Shown: positions 1-11,400 of the stretch, in pieces
Position numbering within the stretch: position 1 is the first letter of the stretch
How the letters are laid out: each line of letters starts with the position of its first letter
NCBI RefSeq assembly: GCF_037038585.1
Contig: NC_092525.1
Location: 1,652,969-1,716,968, forward strand
Reading direction: 5' to 3'
DNA length: 64,000 nucleotides
From: Patagioenas fasciata
Taxonomy: Eukaryota > Chordata > Aves > Columbiformes > Columbidae
The notes under the pieces: generated by a model
The model's input: only the letters and a program-made list of their open reading frames with translations
Told to the model about the DNA's origin: nothing
The model's database searches: none
Translations under genes and position numbers: made by a program

Positions 1-259
1 GTCACTCAGGAGATCAAAAATGCGGATCATTTCTCACCTGCCCACCTCCCAAACCCCAGCCTATGTCCCCTGCTTCCAGCTTACCTGAGCCCAGATTAAA
101 GGAGGATTTCAGAGGCCATGCCAAGTTCTGCTGCTCCTCGTTCGGGTTGCCAGTCTTCCTCCTCGCTCTGGAATTGCAGGTCAACCGCCTTCCTGTTCTT
201 CTTTGATTGACGCTGAGCTGCCGCGTTACCCGCTGCCGTCTGAGCGGATCTCGGGGAGC

Positions 260-3200
260 CTCTGGAACCGCCAGAGCGCTCCCCCCACCAACATTCTCTT
301 GCCTTGTTTTCGGGGTTCCTCTTCACCAGCTGAGGCGCCCTCCCACCCCCCGCCGCCCTCTTACCTTTTTCTAGAGGTCTCTTGAGCCACCAGCAAGCTC
401 CCCCGCACCTTCCCTCAGCGATCTTGGCCCGCCAGAGGCCTGCCCCTCGTCAGCCTCCTCCCCTTTTCCTGGGTGCTGCTTGAACCACTGGTGGGCTCCC
501 CTCCACCATCCTCTCGTCCTTTGTAGGGGAGTCTCGTGACTCACCAGAGCGCTCTCCGCCGTTGCCTTGCTGGGGTTATTGACACCGCTTGACTTGCCAG
601 AGCGCTCCCCCTCGCAGTTCTCTTGTTGGATTTCTTGGGACCTTTTGAACCATTGGAACAACGGGAATGCTCCCCCCCACTGTGACCTTGCCTTTCTTCA
701 GTGCCATCTTGACGTGCTGGAGCACTTCCCCGCGCCGTCCTCTTGCCTTTTACTGGGGAGTCTCTTGAATATCCACAGCACTCCCCCCTGCCATCCTTTA
801 CCAGATTTTTTGACACTTCTTGACATCTCGGAGTGCTCTCACTCACCCTTGTCTTGCCTATTTTCAGGGCGCTCCTGTCCCGCTGGATGCTCCTCCCTGC
901 TGTCCTATTGCCAGATTGAGAATTCTCGACCTGTCCCAGCGCTACCCCACCGTCCTTCTGCCTTCTACCTGGGAAGTCACTTGAAGAACTGGAGCACTCC
1001 CCCCTGCTGTCCTCTTGCCTTTCTTCACTGAGATTTTGGCCTGCCAGAGCACTCCTCCCTGTTGTCCTCTCACTGGATTTCTTGGGACCTCTTGACCCAC
1101 TGGGTCTCTCCTCCTGCTGTCCTTTTGCCTTTCTTTAGTACAATCTCAGCCTGCTGGAGCGCTCCCCCTCGCCGTCCTCCTGCTGGATTTCTTGGAACCT
1201 CTTGACCCCTTAGGGCGTTCCCCCTGCCACCCTCTTGTGGTTTTTGGGGGAGTCTTGTGATCAACCAGGCCGTTTCCCCCCACCATCCTCTTCCCCTTTT
1301 CCTGGGTGCTTCTTGATCCACCAGAGTGCTCTCAAAGCTGCCTGTTACCATCCTCTAACCATTCTCTTGCCTTTTTTGGTGGAGTCTTGTGACTCACCGG
1401 AGCGTTCTCCACCATTGTCTTGCTGGATTTGTTGACATCGCTTGACCTGCCGGAGCGCTCCCCCTCACAGTTCTCTTCCTGGATATCTTGGGACATTTTG
1501 AACCACTGGGGGGCTCCCACCCGCCATCCTCTTACCGCATTTATTGAGACGTCCTGATCTGCCAGAGCGTTCCCCCTCGCCGTCCTTTTGCTGGATTTCT
1601 TGGGATGCCTTAAACAACTGTGGGGCTCCCACCCACCATCCTCTAACCGCATTTATCGACATTTCCTGATCTGCTGGAGCGCTCCCCCTTGCCGTCCTCT
1701 TGCTGGATTTCTTGGGATCTCTTGGACCACTGGGGGGGCTCCCACCCGCCATCCTCTTACCGCATTTATTGAGACTTCCTGATCTGCTGGATTGCTCTCC
1801 CCCTGGCCTTCCTCTTGCACTTTTTTGGGGGAGTCTTCTTCACACATCCGAGCGCTCTCCCTCACCCTTGTCTTGCCTCTAGTCAGGGCGCTCTTCTCCC
1901 GCTGGAACGCTCCTCCCCGCCATCCTATTGCCAGACTGAGAATTCTTGACCTGCCGCAGTCCTGCCCCGCCATGCTCCTGCCTTCTGCCTGGGAAGTCAC
2001 TTGAAGAACTGGAGCGCTCTCCCCCGCTGTCCTCTTGCCTTTCCTCAGTGGGATTTTGGCCTGCTAAAGAGCTCCTCCCTGTCGTCCTCTTGCTGGATTT
2101 CTTGGGACTTCTTGACCCATTAGGGCGTTCCCCCTGCCACCCTCTTGTGGTTTTTGTGGGAGTCTTGTGACCAACCAGGCCGTTTCCCCCCACCATCCTC
2201 TTCCCCTTTTCCTGGGTGCTTCTTGATCCACCAGAGTGCTCCCCTGCACCATTCTTTTGCCTTTTTTGGGAGAGTCTTGTGACTCGCCGGAGAGTTCTCC
2301 ACCATGGTCTTGCTGGATTTCTTGACATCGCTTGACCTGCCGGAGCGCTCCCCCTCGCAGTTCTCTTGCTGGATTTCTTGGGATGCCTTAAACAACTGTG
2401 GGGCTCCCACCCACCATCCTCTAACCGCATTTATCGACATTTCCTGATCTGCTGGAGCGCTCCCCCTTGCCGTCCTCTTGCTGGATTTCTTGGGATCTCT
2501 TGGACCACTGGGGGGGCTCCCACCCGCCATCCTCTTACCGCATTTATCGAGACTTCCTGATCTGCTGGAGCGCTCCCCCTCGCCGTCCTCTTGCTGGATT
2601 TCTTGGGTCCTCTTGACCCATTAGGGCGTTCCCCCTGCCACCCTCTTGTGTTTTCTGGGGGAGTCTTGTGACCAACCAGAGTGCTCCCCCCCACCATCTT
2701 CTTCCCCTTTTCCTGAGTGCTTCTTGATCCACCAGAGTGCTCCCCTGCACCATTCTCTTGCCTTTTTTTGGGGGAATCTTGTGACTCACCGGAGCGTTTT
2801 CCACCATTGTCTTGCTGGATTTCTTGACACCGCTTGACCTGTTGGAGCGCTCTCCCTCACAGTTCTCTTGCTGGATATCTTGGGACCTCTTGAACCACTG
2901 GGGAGCTCCCACCTGCCACCTTCTTACCGCATTTATTGAGACTTCCTGATCTGCTGGATTGCTCTCCCCACCGGCCTTCCTCTTGCACTTTTTGGGGGAG
3001 TCTTCTTGACACGTCCGAGTGCTCTCCCTCACCCTTGTCTTGCCTCTAGTCAGGGCGCTCTTCTCCTGCTGGAACGCTCCTCCCCGCCATCCTATTGCCA
3101 GACTGAGAATTCTTGACCTGCCGCAGTCCTGCCCCGCCATGCTCCTGCCTTCTGCCTGGGAAGTCACTTGAAGAACTGGAGCGCTCTCCCCCGCTGTCCT

Positions 3201-3660
3201 CTTGCCTTTCCTCAGTGGGATTTTGGCCTGCTAAAGAGCTCCTCCCTGTCGTCCTCTTGCTGGATTTCTCGGTACCTCTTGACCCACTGGGTCTCTCCTC
3301 CTGCCGTCCTTTTGCCTTTCCTTAGTACATTCTTGGTCTGCTGGAGTGCTCCCCCCCACCATCCTCTTGCTGGATTTCTCGGGACCCCTTGTCCCATATA
3401 GGACATGGCCCCCCACCACCATCCTGTTGTGTTTTTTAGGAGAGTCTTGTGATCGACCAGAGCGCTCCCCCCTTGACATCCTCTTCCCCTTTTTCTGGGT
3501 GACTTTTGAACCACTGGTGAACTCTCCCCCATCATCCTCTTGCCACATATATTGAGACTTGTTGATCCGCCAGAGCGCTTCCCCCACTGTCCTCTTGCCA
3601 GATTTACTGATACCTCTTGTCCTGTCAGAGCGCTCCCTCTCGCAGTCCTCTTTGTTCAGT
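260..3660. repeat. ~56-bp minisatellite array in U1
   Basis: Imperfect tandem repeats carry the recurring core AGCGCTCCCCC, then a CCGTCCTCTTGC-like block, then GGATTTCTTGGGA. Successive cores near 269, 323, 378, 435, 491, 547 and 601 give a period of about 56 bases, or roughly 60 units in 3.4 kb. The array has higher-order order: the block at 1588-1782 recurs 778 bases later, and the block at 1946 recurs 1,167 bases later (about 14 and 21 units). The top strand is pyrimidine-rich, so the bottom strand has few T bases and few stops, which explains its many open frames. Confidence 0.93.
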
Positions 3661-3664
3661 TTGT

Positions 3665-5408
3665 AGGGTAGGAGGGGGGATCTCTGATTACAGAAAGGTC
3701 CCTTTGTTCTAGGAGACATTCCCTTGCTCCATGCTTCAGGTTGCCCATCTTCCCTCTCATTTTCAATATGCACGTCCATCACCTTCCTCCTCTTCTTTCT
3801 TGATCCCTCGACTCCCGCATGAACTCAAATCCTCTTTCTTGATCACTCTTTCTCGTAAGTTCACAACCTTACTTTCCTTTCTTGCTTTCGCCTTTGTGAG
3901 CTGCTCCACCCAAACCGAAATGCCCTGAAGACAGAAATACACCCACCCCAAGCCCGTACAGTCACATAGGGGGTGAGTCCGGTCGCTGACGCATCCCCAC
4001 ATCCCACAGCAAGCCCACCTTGCCTTGGCCCCGGCCCCCCGCACAGGCCTTCCCACCAACCCAGCCCCTCCGTAGCAGCACAGTTTCCCAGCATGCACCC
4101 CACAAAGACTTTCTTTGCCAGTCACCCCTGGCACTTACAGCAACACACCACATCAGCATCAAGAGCCCTGGGAGTGGAGAGCTGGCCAGGCCCTCACCCC
4201 GGCAGGATCCTCTTCCCCCTCCTTTAGCTGATGGCAGACAGACAAGACACCTCCCAAGAGGTGTCCAGCCCTCTCTCTCAACCACTCATGAGTACAAAAG
4301 CCCAGCCTCTACTCACCCACCCCGCCTCCCAAAACCCCACCAGCAGCCCCTGGTCCCAGCTGAACAGCAGCCAGTGCTGAAGATCTGGCTCGTGTTGTCG
4401 GACACAACCTTCCCATGGATGTCTGGGCCCCTGAGCAGTTTCCAGGGGTGGGAGGGCGCAGTCCTGATTACAGGGAGGTCCCTGTCCCAAGGGGGACATT
4501 TTCTTCCTCCTCACTCCTGACTCGCAGCTCCATCACCTTCCTCCTCTTCTTTCTTGATCCCTCCTGACTCGCAGGTCTACCACCGTCATCTTCTTTCTTG
4601 ATCCCTGTTGACTTGCAGATGCACTCCAATCCTCTTTCTTGATCGCTCTTCCTCGTAGGTTCACCACCTTCCTCTTCTTTCTTGCTTTCGCCTTTGCGAG
4701 CTGCTCCACCCGAACAGAGATGCACAGAAAACAAAAATATACCCACCCCAGGCCCGTACAGTCACACGAGGGGGCGAGTCCGGTCGCTGACGCATCCCCA
4801 CACCCCACCACAAGGCCACCTTGCCTTGGCCCCGGCCCCCCGCACAGGCCTTCCCACCAACCCAGCCCCTCCGTAGCAGCACAGTTTCCCAGCATGCACC
4901 CCACAAAGACTTTCTTTGCCAGTCACCCCTGGCACTTACAGCAACACACCACACCAGCATCAAGAGCCCTGGGAGTGGAGAGCTGGCCAGGCTCTCACCC
5001 CGGCAGGATCCTCTTCCCCCTCCTTTACCTGCTGGCAGACAGACACCTCCCAAGGGATGACCACCCTGCTCCCTTAACTGCTCCCAAGTCCAAGAGCCCA
5101 GCCCCTGCTCACCACCCCCACCTCCCAAAACACAGCCAACAGCCCCTGCTCCCATTTTACCACTTTACCCCCGAGCACGGTTTCTAGGGGTGGGAGGGGG
5201 ACGCACTAATCACAGATCGTTCCCTGTGCTTAAGGATACATTCTCCTTCTCGCTGGCTCAGCCTGCCCATCTTCCTCCTCACTCTTGACTCGTAGCTCCA
5301 TCACCTTTCTCCTCTTTTGTCCCCTCCTGACTCACAGGTCCACCACTGTCATCTTCTTTCTTGACTCTGCTTGACTCACAGGTGCGCTCCAATCCTCTTT
5401 CGTGATCG
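3665..5408. repeat. ~0.75-kb module, two copies plus start of a third (U1)
   Basis: Module starts near 3665, 4445 and 5189 are marked by a GGGTGGGAGGG-like block followed by a GATTACAG-like block. Each continues through CTTTCTTGATCCCTC pyrimidine blocks and then a GC-rich CCTTGGCCCCGGCCCC segment (4021, 4822, 6570). The third module is interrupted at 5409 by the ERV and resumes at 6401. Several stretches look like pyrimidine tracts followed by CAG, but I could not build a consistent exon chain. No function is assigned. Confidence 0.85.
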
Positions 5409-5414
5409 CTCTTC
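5409..5414 (+). other. Left target-site duplication of the U1 ERV
   Basis: CTCTTC lies immediately before the LTR's TG terminus. The same six bases follow the 3' LTR at 6395-6400. A 6-bp duplication is usual for betaretrovirus-like (ERVK) insertions. Confidence 0.9.
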
Positions 5415-5770
5415 TGTGTCAGTACACGGAAGACCGGGCACATGAGAAACTGCAAGAGTCAACAGCATGAGAACAAGCATTAGTGGAAAAATACAAGAAC
5501 AAAGGACTGTATGCTATGTGATACATCAAGGACAGAGGAGTTGATACAGGATTGATGCATCAAGGACAGAGGGACAGCTTGTGATAGACAAAAAAGGTGT
5601 TTATGGCAGTGACTTTGGTGGGAACACAAAACACATCACTTATGTAATGACTAACTTAGCTAATCAACAAATGCTTGAGCAAGCATCATAGCGAGTATAA
5701 ACGCAAGCCTGAATTTGTAATAAACATCTCTCATTGCACCTTAAAAGAGAGTCCGTACCGCATTCGCTAC
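5415..5770 (+). repeat. 5' LTR of U1 ERV
   Basis: The LTR is 356 bp, from TG to CA, and lies two bases before the primer-binding site. It has a TATA box TATAAA at 5696-5701 and a polyadenylation signal AATAAA at 5719-5724. The very short distance between TATA box and polyA signal implies a short R region. The LTR resembles, by eye, the 345-bp LTR at 38515-38859. Confidence 0.88.
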
Positions 5771-5773
5771 AAA

Positions 5774-5793
5774 TGGCGCCCTGGAACAGGGAC
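5774..5793 (+). other. tRNA-Lys-type primer-binding site with a 2-nt insertion
   Basis: The site reads TGGCGCCC, then TG, then GAACAGGGAC. Without the extra TG it equals the 18-nt complement of the tRNA-Lys 3' end used by many betaretroviruses and lentiviruses. The insertion is present in all four full U copies (copy U3 also has a C-to-T change in the GCGCC block), so it was fixed before amplification. Confidence 0.8.
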
Positions 5794-5915
5794 TTTCAGC
5801 GTGCCTATAAAGGCAGTAGCCGCTCTGGTAGCGAAGCCCAATCGAACCAGGAAACAGGACCGGGAACCAGGACAGTGCGCGCCCACCACCAACGAAAGGT
5901 GAGCGATTGGGAACC

Positions 5916-6180
5916 ATGGGAGGGAAGTTATCCCTTAAGCAAAGACAAACCCTGGATGTCCTTCAACATGCGCTACAAACGCAAAATCAGGATGTATCAG
6001 GGGTCTGATTGGTGAGTTTATTAGAATGGATTGCTAATCAGGTGCTAGACTTTCCTACAACTGGTACATTTCAGTTGGAGACATGGCACAAAGATGAATG
6101 AGAATTATAGGAACAGGTAACGACTGGAGATAAAGCTGCTTGCAAATATTCATCTACTTGGGGAAAAATTATGACTACTA
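5916..6180 (+). pseudogene. gag: gag matrix N-terminus remnant (U1 ERV)
   Basis: An ATG at 5916 in good context opens a frame beginning MGGKLS, a myristoylation-type gag start. It closes at codon 31 (TGA at 6006-6008). The frame continues recognisably for about 170 further bases with additional stops, then joins the 3' LTR fragment. The homologous gag start in the minus-strand element is at 38362. This remnant cannot make a Gag protein. Confidence 0.75.
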
Positions 6181-6183
6181 AGA

Positions 6184-6394
6184 TACAGGATACAGGACTG
6201 ATACATCAGGGACAGAGGGACAGCTTACTATAGAAAAAAATGCGTATATGGCAGTTACATCGCTCATGTAATGTCTAACTTAGCTAAAGAGCAAATGCTT
6301 GAGCAAGCATCATAGTGAGTATAAATGCAAACCTGAGTTTGTAATAAATGTCTCTCATGGCACCTTACCGTGAGTCCACGCCAGATTCGCTACA
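6184..6394 (+). repeat. 3' LTR fragment of U1 ERV
   Basis: It matches the second half of the 5' LTR, including the TATA region, AATAAA and the CGCTACA terminus, but lacks the first part of U3. The internal deletion joins gag directly to U3. CTCTTC follows at 6395. Confidence 0.85.
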
Positions 6395-6400
6395 CTCTTC

Positions 6401-8200
6401 CTCATAGGTTCACCACCTTCCTCTCCTTCCTTGCTTTTCCTTTGCACGCTGCTCCACCTGAAGAGAAACACACAGAGGACTGAGCTACACCAGCCCAAGG
6501 GCACTACAATCAGACAGGGGCTGAGTCTGGGGGCTGACACCTCCCCACACCCCACAACTAGCCCACCTTGCCTTGGCCCCGGCCCCTCGCACATGCCTTA
6601 GAGATATCATAGCTCAGTACAAATCCCCACAGTCCTCACCTGCTGTTTGGTGCTTGCGGAGGGTCACACTCCCTGTGCCCCAGGGCACTGGCCCTACACG
6701 GCCAAGCTCGGCAGCGGGACTGTCTGGAGCTGCCGCTGGCTGGTTCTCCAGCTTTAGGGTCACCCGCAGAAGGCCGCTCTCCTCAGCTCTGCACACCCAT
6801 CCAGTTGCGCCGCCCAGGCAAAGTCAGCTTCACCCTCTGCTCTACACCTCACCTGCAAACAACCAACTCTTCAACTGACAACTGTCCAAAACCCACCGAC
6901 AAACTCTCCACACCTCAGCCTTTCGTTTGCAACTGCTGCCTCTAGTGCATCTCACAGACAAGCCTTCAAAATCCCCTCATCCTGCAATAACACTCCAGCA
7001 CTGATCACCTGTGGGAACAACTACCACAATACCATGCAAACACCAACCAGTTCTGGCACGGAAATATCACTTTCTCCTCAAGATTCCACCCTACACCAAC
7101 TGCTGACAAACACACGCTGTCCTCACCAAAGCCAAACGCTGCAACAACCAGCGACAACTCAAATTTGCGTAGGCGGTGCAAAATTGCAGGGGTGAGCTAA
7201 CGCAGAGCTGGGCTTGAAAGCTGCAGAGTGTGCACCCTGTGGTATAACGTGGCGAGCTACTGCCATTCTGCCTTCTCCCTGGGAGAAGCGCGTGAGCAGA
7301 GGCTGCTTCAAGGCACGATGGGAACGGTTTGGTTCTCCGGGTCTCTCAGGGCGAGAGCGATAAATGTGATCTGTGGCGTGGCGCAGGAACTTCCCGTACA
7401 CTTGCTCCTCCATTCGGTCTCGGGTGCTGCAAGAGAGGGAGCGAGAGATTCAGGGCAAGATTGACAACCTCGGCGTCCCCGTCCCAGCCACGGGTCACCC
7501 AAACCTGCAGACATCCCGGGAGGCCCCCTAAGATTTACACTCCCCTATGCCCCACCCTTGAAGCCTGGACATCGTCAGAACCATAGAGCAAGTATTTCTT
7601 GAGGAGGCACCCAAAGGGTCCGTGTTCTCTTTCAGGCAGATGCTAGCGCAAGATTGCAAATCATCTCACAGCTACCAGGAATGTAAAAAATAACGTCTTG
7701 AAACGGGAAAGGAACAGGTATTGTTTCTCTTCATCACCTCCCTCATTGCCACGTTATCGAGGTCTCCCGCAATGTTCCACAGGAAACTTGAAGCTTGGAA
7801 TTCCTGGTATTCTGAACCTGGGCAAGAAAGGAAGAAAAGCATGAGACTGATCATAAAGAGGGTGGCTGCTCGTAACATGGAAAGAGCAGTAACAAGGTAA
7901 AAAGATATCACTTTTCCTTAGAGAGCTCTCAAAGCTGCCTGTTAAGGACAAGAAAAACAAACTTGTGACGGACCATTACTTAAAATCCAAGGCCCAGGAA
8001 GCGATCTAATGTACATTGAAACGCGGGCCACGAGACAGTGGAAGTGCCACGAGCTGAGACTGAAGGGACAGAGGATGAATTTCCAAAGAAGTTTAGGTTT
8101 CGATGTCAAAACGGAAAATTCTACGTCATTAAAATATAATGCAAAAGTCAGTGTAAAATCAAGTAAGGCAACGACTCCAAATGAACTCCCAGGCGCTTCA
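6401..8200. other. U1 tail: end of third module plus ~1.6 kb unassigned
   Basis: Bases 6401-6600 complete the third 0.75-kb module with a deletion relative to copy U5. From 6601 to 8200 the sequence is of ordinary composition with no convincing coding exon. The only open frames are short and overlapping. A 20-base stretch at 7925-7944 is identical to 1328-1347 inside the minisatellite. Confidence 0.6.
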
Positions 8201-8459
8201 GTCACTCAGGAGATCAAAAACGCGGATCATTTCTCACCTGCCCACCTCCCAAACCCCAGCCTATGTCCCCTGCTTCCAGCTTACCTGAGCCCAGATTAAA
8301 GGAGGATTTCAGAGGCCATGCCAAGTTCTGCTGCTCCTCGTTCGGGTTGCCAGTCTTCCTCCTCGCTCTGGAATTGCAGGTCAACCGCCTTCCTGTTCTT
8401 CTTTGATTGACGCTGAGCTGCCGCGTTACCCGCTGCCGTCTGAGCGGATCTCGGGGAGC

Positions 8460-11400
8460 CTCTGGAACCGCCAGAGCGCTCCCCCCACCAACATTCTCTT
8501 GCCTTGTTTTCGGGGTTCCTCTTCACCAGCTGAGGCGCCCTCCCACCCCCCGCCGCCCTCTTACCTTTTTCTAGAGGTCTCTTGAGCCACCAGCAAGCTC
8601 CCCCGCACCTTCCCTCAGCGATCTTGGCCCGCCAGAGGCCTGCCCCTCGTCAGCCTCCTCCCCTTTTCCTGGGTGCTGCTTGAACCACTGGTGGGCTCCC
8701 CTTCACCATCCTCTCGTCCTTTGTAGGGGAGTCTCGTGACTCACCAGAGCGCTCTCCGCCGTTGCCTTGCTGGGGTTATTGACACCGCTTGACTTGCCAG
8801 AGCGCTCCCCCTCGCAGTTCTCTTGTTGGATTTCTTGGGACCTTTTGAACCAGTGGAACAACGGGAATGCTCCCCCCCACTGTGACCTTGCCTTTCTTCA
8901 GTGCCATCTTGACGTGCTGGAGCACTTCCCCGCGCCGTCCTCTTGCCTTTTACTGGGGAGTCTCTTGAATATCCACAGCACTCCCCCCTGCCATCCTTTA
9001 CCAGATTTTTTGACACTTCTTGACATCTCGGAGTGCTCTCACTCACCCTTGTCTTGCCTATTTTCAGGGCGCTCCTGTCCCGCTGGATGCTCCTCCCTGC
9101 TGTCCTATTGCCAGATTGAGAATTCTCGACCTGTCCCAGCGCTACCCCACCGTCCTTCTGCCTTCTACCTGGGAAGTCACTTGAAGAACTGGAGCACTCC
9201 CCCCTGCTGTCCTCTTGCCTTTCTTCACTGAGATTTTGGCCTGCCAGAGCACTCCTCCCTGTTGTCCTCTCACTGGATTTCTTGGGACCTCTTGACCCAC
9301 TGGGTTTCTCCTCCTGCTGTCCTTTTGCCTTTCTTTAGTACAATCTCAGCCTGCTGGAGCGCTCCCCCTCGCCGTCCTCCTGCTGGATTTCTTGGAACCT
9401 CTTGACCCCTTAGGGCGTTCCCCCTGCCACCCTCTTGTGGTTTTTGGGGGAGTCTTGTGATCAACCAGGCCGTTTCCCCCCACCATCCTCTTCCCCTTTT
9501 CCTGGGTGCTTCTTGATCCACCAGAGTGCTCTCAAAGCTGCCTGTTACCATCCTCTAACCATTCTCTTGCCTTTTTTGGTGGAGTCTTGTGACTCACCGG
9601 AGCGTTCTCCACCATTGTCTTGCTGGATTTGTTGACATCGCTTGACCTGCCGGAGCGCTCCCCCTCACAGTTCTCTTCCTGGATATCTTGGGACATTTTG
9701 AACCACTGGGGGGCTCCCACCCGCCATCCTCTTACCGCATTTATTGAGACGTCCTGATCTGCCGGAGCGTTCCCCCTCGCCGTCCTTTTGCTGGATTTCT
9801 TGGGATGCCTTAAACAACTGTGGGGCTCCCACCCACCATCCTCTAACCGCATTTATCGAGATTTCCTGATCTGCTGGAGCGCTCCCACTTGCCGTCCTCT
9901 TGCTGGATTTCTTGGGATCTCTTGGACCACTGGGGGGGCTCCCACCCCCCATCCTCTTACCGCATTTATTGAGACTTCCTGATCTGCTGGATTGCTCTCC
10001 CCCTGGCCTTCCTCTTGCACTTTTTTGGGGGAGTCTTCTTCACACATCCGAGCGCTCTCCCTCACCCTTGTCTTGCCTCTAGTCAGGGCGCTCTTCTCCC
10101 GCTGGAACGCTCCTCCCCGCCATCCTATTGCCAGACTGAGAATTCTTGACCTGCCGCAGTCCTGCCCCGCCATGCTCCTGCCTTCTGCCTGGGAAGTCAC
10201 TTGAAGAACTGGAGCGCTCTCCCCCGCTGTCCTCTTGCCTTTCCTCAGTGGGATTTTGGCCTGCTAAAGAGCTCCTCCCTGTCGTCCTCTTGCTGGATTT
10301 CTTGGGACTTCTTGACCCATTAGGGCGTTCCCCCTGCCACCCTCTTGTGGTTTTTGGGGGAGTCTTGTGACCAACCAGGCCGTTTCCCCCCACCATCCTC
10401 TTCCCCTTTTCCTGGGTGCTTCTTGATCCACCAGAGTGCTCCCCTGCACCATTCTTTTGCCTTTTTTGGGAGAGTCTTGTGACTCGCCGGAGAGTTCTCC
10501 ACCATTGTCTTGCTGGATTTCTTGACATCGCTTGACCTGCCGGAGCGCTCCCCCTCGCAGTTCTCTTGCTGGATTTCTTGGGACGTCTTAAACAACTGAG
10601 GGGCTCACACCCACCATCCTCTAACTGCATTTATCGAGATTTCCTGATCTGCCGGAGCGCTCGCCCCTGCTGTCCTCTTGCTGGGTTTCTTGGGACCTCT
10701 TGACCCACACGAGCTCTCCTCCCCACCGTCTTCTTGCCGGACTTATTGAGACTTCTTGACCCGCCAGAGTGTTCCCCCTCATCATCCTCCTGCCTTTTTC
10801 TGGGGATTCTCTTCAACAACTGAAGAGCTCCCCCGCACTGTCCTCTTCCCTTTTTTCTGGGTGATTCGTGAATCACCGGTGAGCTTCTCCTTACCACCCT
10901 CTTGGGCTTTTTTCAGAGCAACCTTGACCCATCAGAGCACCCCCTCACCGTCCTCTTGCCAGATGTACTGAGGGTTCTTCATCTGCCACAGCGCTCCCCC
11001 ACGCCGTCCTCTTGCTGGATTTCCTGGAACCTTGTGAACCACTGGGGGGCTCCCACCCACCATCCTTTTACCGCATTTATTGAGACGTCCTGATCTGCCA
11101 GAGCGCTCCCCCTCGCCGCCCTCTTGCTGGATTTCTTGGGACCTCTTGAACCACTGGGGGCCTCCCACCCACCATGCTCTTACCGCATTTATCGAGACTT
11201 CCTGATCTGCTGGAGCGCTCCCCCTCGCCGTCCTCTTGCTGGATTTCTTGGGTCCTCTTGACCCATTAGGGCGTTCCCCCTGCCACCCTCTTGTGTTTTC
11301 TGGGGGAGTCTTGTGACCAACCAGAGTGCTCCCCCCCACCATCTTCTTCCCCTTTTCCTGAGTGCTTCTTCATCCACCAGAGTGCTCCCCTGCACCATTC

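Larger units (their letters stand above)
5415..6394 (+). mobile_element. Internally deleted ERVK-like provirus in U1
   Basis: A retroviral insertion of 980 bp begins with TGTG and ends with CA. It is flanked by the 6-bp duplication CTCTTC at 5409-5414 and 6395-6400. It contains a 5' LTR (5415-5770), a primer-binding site (5774-5793), a leader with a splice-donor-like AAAG/GTGAGC (break at 5898/5899), the beginning of gag, and a 3' LTR fragment (~6184-6394). Most of gag and all of pro, pol and env are missing. The two LTRs differ considerably, so the insertion is old relative to the near-identity of the U copies. It is related to the longer minus-strand element at 34.7-38.86 kb, which shares LTR and leader sequence. 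Confidence 0.9.
1..8200 (+). repeat. 8.2-kb tandem repeat unit, copy U1
   Basis: The sequence at position 1 recurs at 8201, 40839 and 49474, each time followed by the same succession of parts: a ~56-bp minisatellite, a ~0.75 kb module repeated two and a half times, a deleted ERV, and a ~1.6 kb tail. Copies differ by only scattered single-base changes outside the minisatellite (for example T/C at 31 versus 8231), so the amplification is recent or homogenised. The unit boundary chosen here is arbitrary because the window starts inside the array. No protein gene could be assigned to the unit. Confidence 0.95.

Noticed and set aside
1879..3167. Long minus-strand frames of 183-207 codons in the 56-bp minisatellite (and their copies), looking like a ~19-residue repeat protein
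   Set aside because: The period is not a constant multiple of three, frames overlap each other and switch between units. The strand is T-poor, so stops are rare by composition. No start, splice or codon signature was seen.
3962..5187. Proline-rich frames of 107-182 codons in the 0.75-kb modules
   Set aside because: Overlapping frames are open on both strands. Stops and shifts differ between the modules. No known domain.
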